In this document: positions 25,914-33,384 of the stretch, piece after piece
Position numbering within the stretch: position 1 is the first letter of the stretch
Layout of the letters: each line of letters starts with the position of its first letter
NCBI GenBank assembly: GCA_039919885.1
Contig: JBDSEV010000043.1
Location: forward strand, 1-64,000
Direction: 5' to 3'
DNA: 64,000 bases
DNA from: JACMLD01 sp039919885
GTDB lineage: Bacteria > Bacteroidota > Bacteroidia > Chitinophagales > Chitinophagaceae
The notes under the pieces: generated by a model
Databases searched by the model: none
What the model was told of the DNA's origin: nothing
Seen by the model: only the letters and a program-made list of their open reading frames with translations
Translations under genes and position numbers: made by a program

Positions 25914-28900
25914 ATGAATCTCATAAGAACAGCGTTGCGAAAACCGATTACTATTATGGTGCTTGTTGCCGGCTTGTTTTTTTTCGGCATCAAAGCAATA
26001 CAAACCATCAAGATTGATATTTTCCCGGCCATGAACCTTCCGGTTATTTATCTATCGCACCCGTTTGGCGGTTATTCACCAGCCCAAATGGAATCTTTTT
26101 TTGGTAAGCAATATGTAAACATCCTACTGTATGTAAACGGCGTTAAAAGCATTGAGACAAGAAATATTCAGGGCCTCAGTTTATTGAAACTTACTTTTTA
26201 TGAAAACGTAAATATGGCGCAGGCTGTTGCAGAGGTGAGCGCCTTTTCCAATCGTGCCCAGGCCATTTTTCCACCTGGTTCGCAGCCGCCGTTTGTGCTA
26301 CGCTTTGATGCTACTACTTTGCCGGTAGGACAATTGGTGTTGAGTAGCGAAAAAAGATCCAACAACGAGCTGCAGGATATGGCCAATGTTTACATCCGTT
26401 CCTCTTTTACTTCCATACCAGGGTTGTCTTCTGCACCTCCTTTCGGTGGAAATATACGCAGTATTTTGATTAAGGTGGACCCCGATGCTTTGCGGTTACA
26501 TAATCTTACCGCCGACCAGGTAGTGGAAGCTTTGCGCATTAATAACCAAACTTCGCCGGCAGGCAATGTTAGAATTGGCGACATCAACTATCTAACGCCG
26601 GCCAACACCACCATTAAAGCCATCAAAGACTTTGAAAGCATCCCCTTGTTTAAGGGAAGCGTTCCCAATGTGTTTTTGCGCGATGTGGCGACTGTAGAAG
26701 ATGGCGCCGATATAACGGTAAGCTATGCCCTGGTAAACGGTAAGCGATCCGTTTACATGCCTGTTACCAAATCAGCAGATGCTTCTACCTGGGAGGTGGT
26801 TAAAAAACTTAAAAACGCCCTTCCGCGTTTCCAAAGCTTGCTGCCTGAAGATGTAAAGCTCACCTATGAATTCGACCAGTCTGTTTACGTAATCAATGCC
26901 GTGAAAAGCTTATTGAGCGAAGGTGCCATTGGAGCCATCTTAACGGGTTTGATGGTATTGCTTTTTTTAGGGGATGCGCGTGGGGCCCTGATCGTTATCC
27001 TGACCATACCAACCTCCATTATCTCCGGCATTTTATTTCTATCGCTGTTTCACCAGACCATCAATATAATGACGTTGAGCGGCCTCTCCCTGGCCATTGG
27101 TATACTGGTGGATGAATCAACGGTAACAATAGAAAATATACACCAGCACCTGGATATGGGCAAACCCAAAGCCCTGGCAATTTGGGATGCCTGCCAGGAA
27201 ATCGCGTTTCCGAAATTACTGATCCTGTTTTGTATCCTGGCTGTATTTGCCCCGGCTTTTACCATGACAGGCATTACCGGTTCATTATTTCTGCCGCTAG
27301 CGCTTGCCATTGCATTCTCTATGATTACTTCTTACCTGCTGGCACAGACGTTTGTACCGATACTGGCCAACTGGCTTATGAAAAGTCGCGGTGATAAAAA
27401 GCATACCAGTGATGACTATAAAAACTATCAGGTGGATGAAACAGCGGAAGGAGATACCTGGGATCAGAAAAAAACATTGCTCACGGGTGGTCATGGAAAA
27501 GGTGGTCAGCTAACACGTTTCGAAAGATTCAGGGCCCGGTACATGCGTTTCATGAACAGGTTGCTGCCCAATAAAAAAATTATATCAACGCTGTATGTGC
27601 TAATAATAACCGGGCTGGCAATTTTTTTGTTTATTAATATTGGCAGGGATGTTTTGCCAAAAGTAAACTCCGGCCAGTTCCAGGTAAGGTTCAGGGCGCC
27701 CGATGGTACCAGGCTGGAACGTACAGAACAAAAAATGATAGCTGCATTAGAGGTACTAAACAATACTATCGGCAAAGAAAATATATCTATTACGTCTGCT
27801 TTTATCGGGCAGCATCCCGGGCAGTTTTCCAGCAGTCCTATCTACCTGTTTATGAGCGGGCCACACGAGGCAGTGTTGCAGGTGGCGCTCAAAGAAAATT
27901 ACCGGGAGAACCTGGATGATGTGAAAGAGCGTTTCCGCAAAAACATGAAAGAAAAACTCCCCGATTTTACGATATCATTTGAACCTATTGAACTGACGGA
28001 TAAGATTCTCAGCCAGGGTTCGCCCACACCCATTGAAGTAAAAGTAAGTAGCAAAAACAAAAAACTGAATGTTGAATATGCCAATAAGATGGTTGCCAAG
28101 CTGCAGCAAATTGCGTACCTGCGCGATGTGCAGATAGGGCAATCCATCAAATATCCTGCAATCAATATCAATATAGACAGAATAAGGGCCGCCCAGTTGG
28201 GGGTAGACATTGGGGATATTTCAAGGTCTTTGACTGCGTCTACGTCTTCATCGCGCTTTACAGAAAAAAATGTGTGGATTGATGAGAAGGTTGGGCTGGG
28301 TTACAATGTGCAGGTGCAAGTGCCCGAGAATAAAATGACCAGTACCAATGCCTTGAGCGAAATTCCGGTGTTGCGGAATGCTGCCAGGCCAATACTCAGT
28401 GATGTAGCAACGTTTCAACGGGATACCACTTTTGGCGAAAACGACAATATCGGCGCAATCCCACAGGTATCTGTAACCGCTAACTTGTATAAAACAGATT
28501 TGGGTACCGCATCTGCAGATGTGGAGGCAGCTATAAAATCGCTCGGCGAACTGCCGCGCGGATTAAACGTAGAACTAAAGGGCCTTAGCAATGTACTTAC
28601 TGATACACTGGCTAGTCTTCAAAATGGATTGCTGGTAGCCATCATTGTTATTTTCCTGATGCTGGCGGCCAATTTCCAATCGTTCAAAGTATCGCTGGTG
28701 GTATTATCAACCGTGCCCGCTGTTTTACTGGGATCACTTTCACTTTTGCTGTTAACGGGTTCCACGCTCAACCTGCAATCCTATATGGGAATGATTATGT
28801 CTGTGGGCGTATCCATCGCCAACTCAGTATTGCTAATTACCAATGCAGAACACCTGCGTATGCACAACGGCAATGCAACGGAATCGGCCAGGGAAGCTGC

Positions 28901-29180
28901 CGCGCTGCGCATCAGGCCCATTTTAATGACCAGTGTGGCGATGATAGTTGGTATGATACCCATGGCCATTGGTATTGGGGAAGGCGGCGACCAGGCATCG
29001 CCATTGGGCAGGGCGGTAATTGGCGGGCTGATTGCATCTACCTTTGCAGCCTTGTTAATTTTACCGTTGGTTTTTGCCTGGGTGCAGGATAAAACTACCA
29101 CAGCGTCCGTATCACTTGATCCGGAGGATAAAGAAAGCAAATTTTATATACCATCATTGTATGAATCGCATCACAAATAA
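25914..29180 (+). CDS. RND efflux transporter permease
   Basis: This 1088-residue inner membrane pump has the RND architecture: TM1 (ITIMVLVAGLFFFGIKAI), a large periplasmic loop, TM2-6, a cytosolic linker, TM7, a second loop, and TM8-12. The proton-relay site in TM4 reads GILVDESTVTIENIHQH, Asp-Glu in place of the Asp-Asp of AcrB. In TM10 the AcrB Lys940 position in SAKNAIL is replaced (SIANSVLLIT). It is therefore not a classical HAE1 multidrug pump, and is closer to the uncharacterised RND groups of Bacteroidota. It overlaps the fusion-protein gene by 20 bp. Confidence 0.93.
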   Translation: MNLIRTALRKPITIMVLVAGLFFFGIKAIQTIKIDIFPAMNLPVIYLSHPFGGYSPAQMESFFGKQYVNILLYVNGVKSIETRNIQGLSLLKLTFYENVNMAQAVAEVSAFSNRAQAIFPPGSQPPFVLRFDATTLPVGQLVLSSEKRSNNELQDMANVYIRSSFTSIPGLSSAPPFGGNIRSILIKVDPDALRLHNLTADQVVEALRINNQTSPAGNVRIGDINYLTPANTTIKAIKDFESIPLFKGSVPNVFLRDVATVEDGADITVSYALVNGKRSVYMPVTKSADASTWEVVKKLKNALPRFQSLLPEDVKLTYEFDQSVYVINAVKSLLSEGAIGAILTGLMVLLFLGDARGALIVILTIPTSIISGILFLSLFHQTINIMTLSGLSLAIGILVDESTVTIENIHQHLDMGKPKALAIWDACQEIAFPKLLILFCILAVFAPAFTMTGITGSLFLPLALAIAFSMITSYLLAQTFVPILANWLMKSRGDKKHTSDDYKNYQVDETAEGDTWDQKKTLLTGGHGKGGQLTRFERFRARYMRFMNRLLPNKKIISTLYVLIITGLAIFLFINIGRDVLPKVNSGQFQVRFRAPDGTRLERTEQKMIAALEVLNNTIGKENISITSAFIGQHPGQFSSSPIYLFMSGPHEAVLQVALKENYRENLDDVKERFRKNMKEKLPDFTISFEPIELTDKILSQGSPTPIEVKVSSKNKKLNVEYANKMVAKLQQIAYLRDVQIGQSIKYPAININIDRIRAAQLGVDIGDISRSLTASTSSSRFTEKNVWIDEKVGLGYNVQVQVPENKMTSTNALSEIPVLRNAARPILSDVATFQRDTTFGENDNIGAIPQVSVTANLYKTDLGTASADVEAAIKSLGELPRGLNVELKGLSNVLTDTLASLQNGLLVAIIVIFLMLAANFQSFKVSLVVLSTVPAVLLGSLSLLLLTGSTLNLQSYMGMIMSVGVSIANSVLLITNAEHLRMHNGNATESAREAAALRIRPILMTSVAMIVGMIPMAIGIGEGGDQASPLGRAVIGGLIASTFAALLILPLVFAWVQDKTTTASVSLDPEDKESKFYIPSLYESHHK

Positions 29181-30297
29181 TTTCAGGCATAATTTTAAGG
29201 TTGTAGCTCCACTGTGCATGGCAGTTATACTAGGCAGTTGCGGTTCTTCAGCAACAAAGGAAGAGCAGACAACGCCAGTGGCGGAAGCAATACCCGCTAC
29301 CCAGGTTTTTCTTTTACAAAAAGGTAAACTTGCTTCCAGCATACAATTGCCCGGAGAACTAATCCCATACCAGCAGGTAGATTTATATGCACGGGTAAAT
29401 GGCTTTGTAAAAAAATTGTATGCAGATGTAGGAACGGAAGTAAAGGCAGGTCAGTTACTGGCAATAATGGAAGCCCCGGAATTAAATTCTCAACTGGCTG
29501 GTGCGGATTCACGGTTGAAAGCGCAGGAAGCCATTTACACCGCCAGCAAAGCAAATTATGACAGGTTATTGGAAACCAGCAAAACGCCGGGAACTATATC
29601 GCCCAATGATTTAGATCAGGCCAATGCAAGAAAAAGCGCTGATTATGCGCAATGGCAATCGGCCAGATCTGCCTATAAAGAAATCGGGGATAACCGGAAT
29701 TATCTTGAAATAAGGGCTCCCTTTAGCGGTGTTATCAGTACCAGGAACGTTAACACCGGTGCTATTGCCGGACCAGCTGGCAAGGGGTCAGAACTGCCTA
29801 TGTTTGTTTTACAGGATCAACGAAAACTGCGGTTAGCGGTGTTGGTGCCGGAATCTGCAACCGGCTATATTAATAGCAATACCATCATTGGCTTTACGGT
29901 AAAAGGCCGGCCCGATGAAAAATTTTCTGCGGTCATTAAAAGGTCTTCGGGCTCCCTTGACACCAGGATGCGTTCGGAAAGGATTGAAATGGATATTGCC
30001 AATGCCGATAAAAAATTATTGCCGGGTATGATTGCCGAGGTGAATATTCCTACCGCGTCGCGTGATAGTGGATTTATTGTTCCCAAAACGGCCATCGTAA
30101 ATTCAACAGAAAAAATATTCGTTATAAAAATAAGTAACGGAAAAGCACATTGGATTGATATAAAAAATGGTCGCGAAGCGGATGGACGGGTAGAAGTATA
30201 CGGACCCCTTAGCATTGGGGACACCCTGGTGAATACCGCGAGTGAAGAAAGAAGGAACGGGTCTGAAGTAAAGAAGATAAAACTGGCTGATAAATAA
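29161..30297 (+). CDS. RND periplasmic adaptor (membrane fusion protein), lipoprotein
   Basis: This HlyD/AcrA-type adaptor links the RND pump to the TolC channel. The ATG at 29161 overlaps the pump gene by 20 bp and begins a signal peptide with a classical lipobox, ILGSCGSS (lipidated Cys27). A lipoyl-like domain (VNGFVKKLYADVGTEVKAGQLLAIMEAPE), a coiled-coil hairpin, and barrel domains (YLEIRAPFSGVISTRNVNTGAI, GLI-type segments) follow. The gene order channel-pump-adaptor is the reverse of the common order. The repeat array begins 21 bp after its stop. Confidence 0.93.
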   Translation: MNRITNNFRHNFKVVAPLCMAVILGSCGSSATKEEQTTPVAEAIPATQVFLLQKGKLASSIQLPGELIPYQQVDLYARVNGFVKKLYADVGTEVKAGQLLAIMEAPELNSQLAGADSRLKAQEAIYTASKANYDRLLETSKTPGTISPNDLDQANARKSADYAQWQSARSAYKEIGDNRNYLEIRAPFSGVISTRNVNTGAIAGPAGKGSELPMFVLQDQRKLRLAVLVPESATGYINSNTIIGFTVKGRPDEKFSAVIKRSSGSLDTRMRSERIEMDIANADKKLLPGMIAEVNIPTASRDSGFIVPKTAIVNSTEKIFVIKISNGKAHWIDIKNGREADGRVEVYGPLSIGDTLVNTASEERRNGSEVKKIKLADK

Positions 30298-30318
30298 TCG
30301 TGCACCAAAGTTGCCTGT

Positions 30319-30554
30319 GCACAAGGCGTACCTACGGCACGCGCTTGCTACGTTAATCGGTTGCTACCCACAAGATGTTCCTACGGAACATGCTGCGCCC
30401 TTGGCTAATGGCGTTTACATTGCATGGTTTGAGAATAAACCCGTTCTACGTCTCCGGGATGTGATTGGGCCTATACGTGATTAACAAGCATGAATGTATA
30501 GTGAGGAAGCAACCATGCTCCATAAAAAAATCTCATTCACCAAAAATTGCATGA
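30319..30554. repeat. Array unit 1, short form (236 bp)
   Basis: Has A (30319), B hairpin (30364-30391) and the first part of the core. Then an alternative 3' part (CTATACGTGATTAACAAGC onward) replaces the B'/A' half; only CCATGCTCC of B' remains. Confidence 0.85.
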
Positions 30555-30883
30555 GCACAAGACGTACCTACGGCACGCGCTTGCTACGTTAGTTGGTTGC
30601 TACCCACAAGATGTTCCTACGGAACATGCTGCGGCCCTGGCTGATAGTATTTGCGTTGCAGGGTTTTGGAATAAAAAGACGTTTTACATATTTCGTCTCC
30701 GGGATGTGATTGTGCGTTTATGGGATTACCAACACGCCGTTAAATTTTCGAAAAAACATCTGTCGGGCAATGACATGCATAATGAGAAAACAACCATGCT
30801 CCATAGGAGCATCTTGTGGGTAGAAATTCATACAGCGCGCCCATTCGTTCCGTAGGAACGTCTTGTGCATCCAGCCGGAAATA
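30555..30883. repeat. Array unit 2, long form (329 bp)
   Basis: Complete: A at 30555, B at 30600-30627, B' hairpin at 30796-30812 with CTTGTGGGTAG, and A' at 30846-30868. Confidence 0.85.
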
Positions 30884-31112
30884 GCACAAGGCACGGCACG
30901 CGCTTGCTGCGTTAATCGTTTGCTACCCATAAGATGTTCCTACGGAACATGCTGCGCCTTTGGCTAATGGCATTTGCATTGCATGGTTTGAGAATAAACC
31001 CGTTCTACGTCTCCGGAATGTGATTGGGCCTATACGTGATTAACAAGCATGAATGTATAGTGAGGAAGCAACCATGCTCCGTAAAAAATCTCATTCACCA
31101 AAAATTGCCTGT
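30884..31112. repeat. Array unit 3, short form (229 bp)
   Basis: Nearly identical to unit 1, with the same alternative 3' part. A is shortened by an internal deletion (GCACAAGGC-ACGGCACG); the B hairpin is at 30934-30950. Confidence 0.85.
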
Positions 31113-31444
31113 GCACAAGGCGTACCTACGGCACGCGTTGGCTATGGCAATCTGTGCTACCCACAAGATGTTCCTGTGGAACATGCTCCGCCTTTGGCTA
31201 ATGGCATTTGCATTGCATGGTTTGAGAATAAAAACCCGTTCTACGTATTCCGTCTGCGGGATGTGATTGGGCGTTTATGGGATCCACAAGACGCCGTTGA
31301 ATTTTGTAAAAAACATCTTTCGGGCAATGACATGTATAATAAGAAAACAACCGTGCTCCGTAGGAGCATCTTGTGGGTAGAACAAAATACAACAAACACG
31401 CTCTTTCGTTCCGTAGGAACGTCTTGTGCGGCAATCCGGAAATA
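31113..31444. repeat. Array unit 4, long form (332 bp)
   Basis: Complete: A at 31113, B at 31157-31184 with loop changed to TGT, B' hairpin at 31353-31369, A' at 31407-31429. Confidence 0.85.
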
Positions 31445-31761
31445 GCACAAGGCACTGCACGCGCTTGCTACGTTAATCGGTTGCTACCCACAAGATGTTC
31501 CTGTGGAACATGCTGCGCCTTTGGCTAATGGCATTTGCATTGCATGGTTTGAGAATAAACCCGTTCTACGTCTCCGGATGTGATTGGGCGTTTATGGGAT
31601 CAACAAGACGCCGTTTTTTTTTGTAAAAAACATCTTTCGGGCAATGACATGTACAATAAAAAAACAACCATGCTCCGTAGGAGCATCTTGTGGGTAGAAC
31701 AAAATACAACAAACACGCTCTTTCGTTCCGTAGGAACGTCTTGTGCATCCAGCCGGAAATA
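31445..31761. repeat. Array unit 5, long form (317 bp)
   Basis: Complete, with the shortened A form; B at 31484-31511, B' hairpin at 31670-31686, A' at 31724-31746. Its 5' half matches unit 3 and its 3' half matches unit 4, as if formed by recombination. Confidence 0.85.
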
Positions 31762-32033
31762 GCACAAGGCACGGCACGCGTTTGCTAAGTTAATCGTTTG
31801 CAACCCACAAGATATTCCTCCGGAACATGCTCCGGCCCTGGATAATGGCGTTTACATTGCAGGGTTTGAGAATAAAAACCCGTTCTATGTATTCCGTCTC
31901 CGGATATGATTGGGCGCATACGGGATTAAAAAGCAATGAATATATAATGAGAAAACAATCATGCTCCATAGGAGCATCTTGTGGGTAGAATTTGATACAG
32001 CGCACCCTTTCGTTCCGTAGGAACGTCTTGTGC
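31762..32033. repeat. Array unit 6, most diverged (272 bp)
   Basis: Shortened A; B is degenerate (AACCCACAAGATATTCC-TCC-GGAACAT); part of the core is missing; B' hairpin at 31961-31977 and A' at 32011-32033 are intact. It ends 60 bp from the asd stop codon. Confidence 0.8.
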
Positions 32034-32093
32034 ACCGAGCGCAATTTCACAATCCGCCCAGCTACAACAAGCAAAAAAACGATTGCGCCAGCT

Positions 32094-33092
32094 TTACAAT
32101 AAACCTTTCCCGTTAAGGTACTCAGCTATCTGCACAGCATTGGTTGCCGCCCCTTTGCGCAGGTTATCGCTTACAATCCACATATTGAGTGTCTTTGGCT
32201 GCGTCTCATCCCTTCTCAGTCTTCCAACAAAAACATCGTCTTTTTCACGTGCATCCATTGGCATGGGATATTGCTGGTTGGCAAGGTCATCCACCACCAC
32301 TACGCCCGGCGCGGTGCGAAGCAATTCTTTTACTTCATCCAGATCAAACTCATTGCTAAACTCTACATTTACTGATTCACTATGACCGCCCATTACCGGG
32401 ATGCGTACCGTGGTTGCCGTTACGCGGATGCTGTCATCCCGCATAATTTTATTGGTTTCTTTTACCATCTTCATTTCTTCCTTGGTATACCCATTCTCGG
32501 TAAAAACATCAATTTGTGGAATGACATTCAAATCGATGGGATACTTATAGGCCATCTCTCCCTGGATACCTTTTCTTTCATTCATCAATTGGGTTACTGC
32601 TTTTACACCTGTACCCGTTACACTCTGGTACGTTGATACCACGATGCGTTCAATATTATATTTCTTGTGCAGCGGGTTCAGCGCTACCACCATCTGGATA
32701 GTGGAACAATTGGGATTAGCGATTATTTTATCCGCAGCAGTTAATAGATCTGCGTTTATTTCTGGCACAATCAACGGTTTGGCAGGGTCCATTCTCCATG
32801 CAGAAGAATTGTCGATAACAGTTATACCCGCCGCTGCAAATTTGGGCGCCCATTCCAGCGAAGTGCTGCCACCGGCAGAGAAAATAGCTACATCAGGTTT
32901 GGCTGCAATAGCATCTGTCATACTCACTACCTTATAATTTTTTCCCTTGTATGCTACTTCTTTGCCTACCGATCTTTCTGACGCCACGGGAAGCAAATCC
33001 GCTACCGGGAAATTACGTTCTGCGAGTACCTGTAACATTTTTGTGCCTACCAGGCCGGTAGCACCTACTACTGCAACTTTTAACTGTTTCAT
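32094..33092 (-). CDS. asd: Aspartate-semialdehyde dehydrogenase
   Basis: Asd reduces aspartyl phosphate to aspartate semialdehyde, the branch point to lysine, threonine, methionine, isoleucine and cell-wall diaminopimelate. The 332-residue protein has the NADP motif GATGLVG at residues 10-16, the catalytic Cys129 in IANPNCSTIQ, and the C-terminal GHSESVNVEF with the active-site His. It is preceded on its strand by a 20-codon frame and a strong terminator (33156-33273) that look like an attenuator. It is convergent with the efflux operon across the repeat array. Confidence 0.96.
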   Translation of the reverse strand: MKQLKVAVVGATGLVGTKMLQVLAERNFPVADLLPVASERSVGKEVAYKGKNYKVVSMTDAIAAKPDVAIFSAGGSTSLEWAPKFAAAGITVIDNSSAWRMDPAKPLIVPEINADLLTAADKIIANPNCSTIQMVVALNPLHKKYNIERIVVSTYQSVTGTGVKAVTQLMNERKGIQGEMAYKYPIDLNVIPQIDVFTENGYTKEEMKMVKETNKIMRDDSIRVTATTVRIPVMGGHSESVNVEFSNEFDLDEVKELLRTAPGVVVVDDLANQQYPMPMDAREKDDVFVGRLRRDETQPKTLNMWIVSDNLRKGAATNAVQIAEYLNGKGLL

Positions 33093-33155
33093 AATTGTTT
33101 TTTTTGCAACCCGTTTACGGCATTGCCGTTGCTATTTTGTTTTTAAAGATGACAC

Positions 33156-33182
33156 AAAAAAAGTCCCGCTTTTCTGCGGGAC
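33156..33182 (-). terminator. Terminator in the asd leader (candidate attenuator)
   Basis: On the minus strand this reads GTCCCGC-AGAAAA-GCGGGAC followed by seven T. It lies 63 bp before the asd ATG and 28 bp after the stop of the 20-codon leader frame, so it would cut transcription before asd unless overridden. The 5' arm TCCCGC can also pair with GCGGGA inside the leader frame. Confidence 0.88.
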
Positions 33183-33190
33183 CCTGAGTA

Positions 33191-33207
33191 TTTTGTAACG
33201 TACAAAA
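33191..33207 (-). promoter_or_regulatory. Small hairpin between leader frame and attenuator
   Basis: On the minus strand TTTTGTA-CGT-TACAAAA is a perfect 7-bp stem with a 3-nt loop. It starts 4 nt after the leader stop codon and would sit inside the loop of the proposed antiterminator, drawing its arms together. Confidence 0.65.
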
Positions 33208-33210
33208 CTA

Positions 33211-33273
33211 TCAATAACCTCCCGCTGCGGAATGTTTCTTAATGCGCTTTGTATGCTTCATTATTTTTTTCAT
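33211..33273 (-). CDS. Putative 20-aa leader peptide of asd
   Basis: An ATG at 33273 opens a 20-codon frame that ends in TGA at 33211. The first fourteen residues hold six Lys, two Met, two Ile and one Thr, all end products of the pathway that starts with asd. The last codons (GCG GGA) carry GCGGGA, a copy of the terminator's 3' arm. A candidate -7 element TAATTTTG is at 33308-33315, giving a leader of about 27 nt before the ATG. Reading it as an attenuation peptide is inference; it could also be a small basic protein with its own terminator. Confidence 0.6.
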   Translation of the reverse strand: MKKIMKHTKRIKKHSAAGGY

Positions 33274-33307
33274 GAGGGCCAAAAGTAATACAGCATTGTT
33301 ATTAAAC

Positions 33308-33315
33308 CAAAATTA
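33308..33315 (-). promoter_or_regulatory. Candidate -7 element of the asd transcript
   Basis: The minus strand reads TAATTTTG, matching TAnnTTTG, placed so that transcription would start about 27 nt before the leader frame. No clear -33 TTTG is seen at 19 bp. Confidence 0.5.
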
Positions 33316-33384
33316 TTTGTTGAAAAAACATTGGTCGGTTTCAGCAGAATGATATTTTCAGTATCAACACTGCGCAATATTATT

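Larger units (their letters stand above)
30319..32033. repeat. Array of six complex units made of nested inverted hairpins
   Basis: The whole space between the convergent efflux operon and asd is filled by six copies of one complex unit. A full unit reads A-B-core-B'-A'. A is GCACAAG(R)CGTACCTACGGCACG and its late partner A' is CGTTCC-GTA-GGAACG-TCTTGTGC. B is CTACCCACAAG followed by the hairpin ATGTTCC-TAC-GGAACAT, and its partner B' is ATGCTCC-GTA-GGAGCAT followed by CTTGTGGGTAG. So two hairpin types sit in inverted pairs around a ~150-bp core. Many frames are open on both strands, with no codon preference. The plan resembles REP/BIME or MITE elements. Confidence 0.9.

Noticed and set aside
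30547..30855. Open frames of 60-130 codons inside the repeat array on both strands (for example 31053-31445 plus, 31198-31455 minus).
   Set aside because: All follow the repeat units, several frames are open at once on both strands, and the peptides simply translate the hairpins (CYPQDVPTEH, RRSILWVE). No family signature or distinct codon pattern supports coding.
30319..32033. CRISPR array.
   Set aside because: The repeats are long (230-330 bp), not 25-40 bp separated by unique spacers, and no cas genes are present.
33156..33273. A lysine or other riboswitch before asd.
   Set aside because: The leader is only about 200 bases, lacks any multi-helix junction or conserved riboswitch core, and is mostly occupied by the short frame and two simple hairpins.
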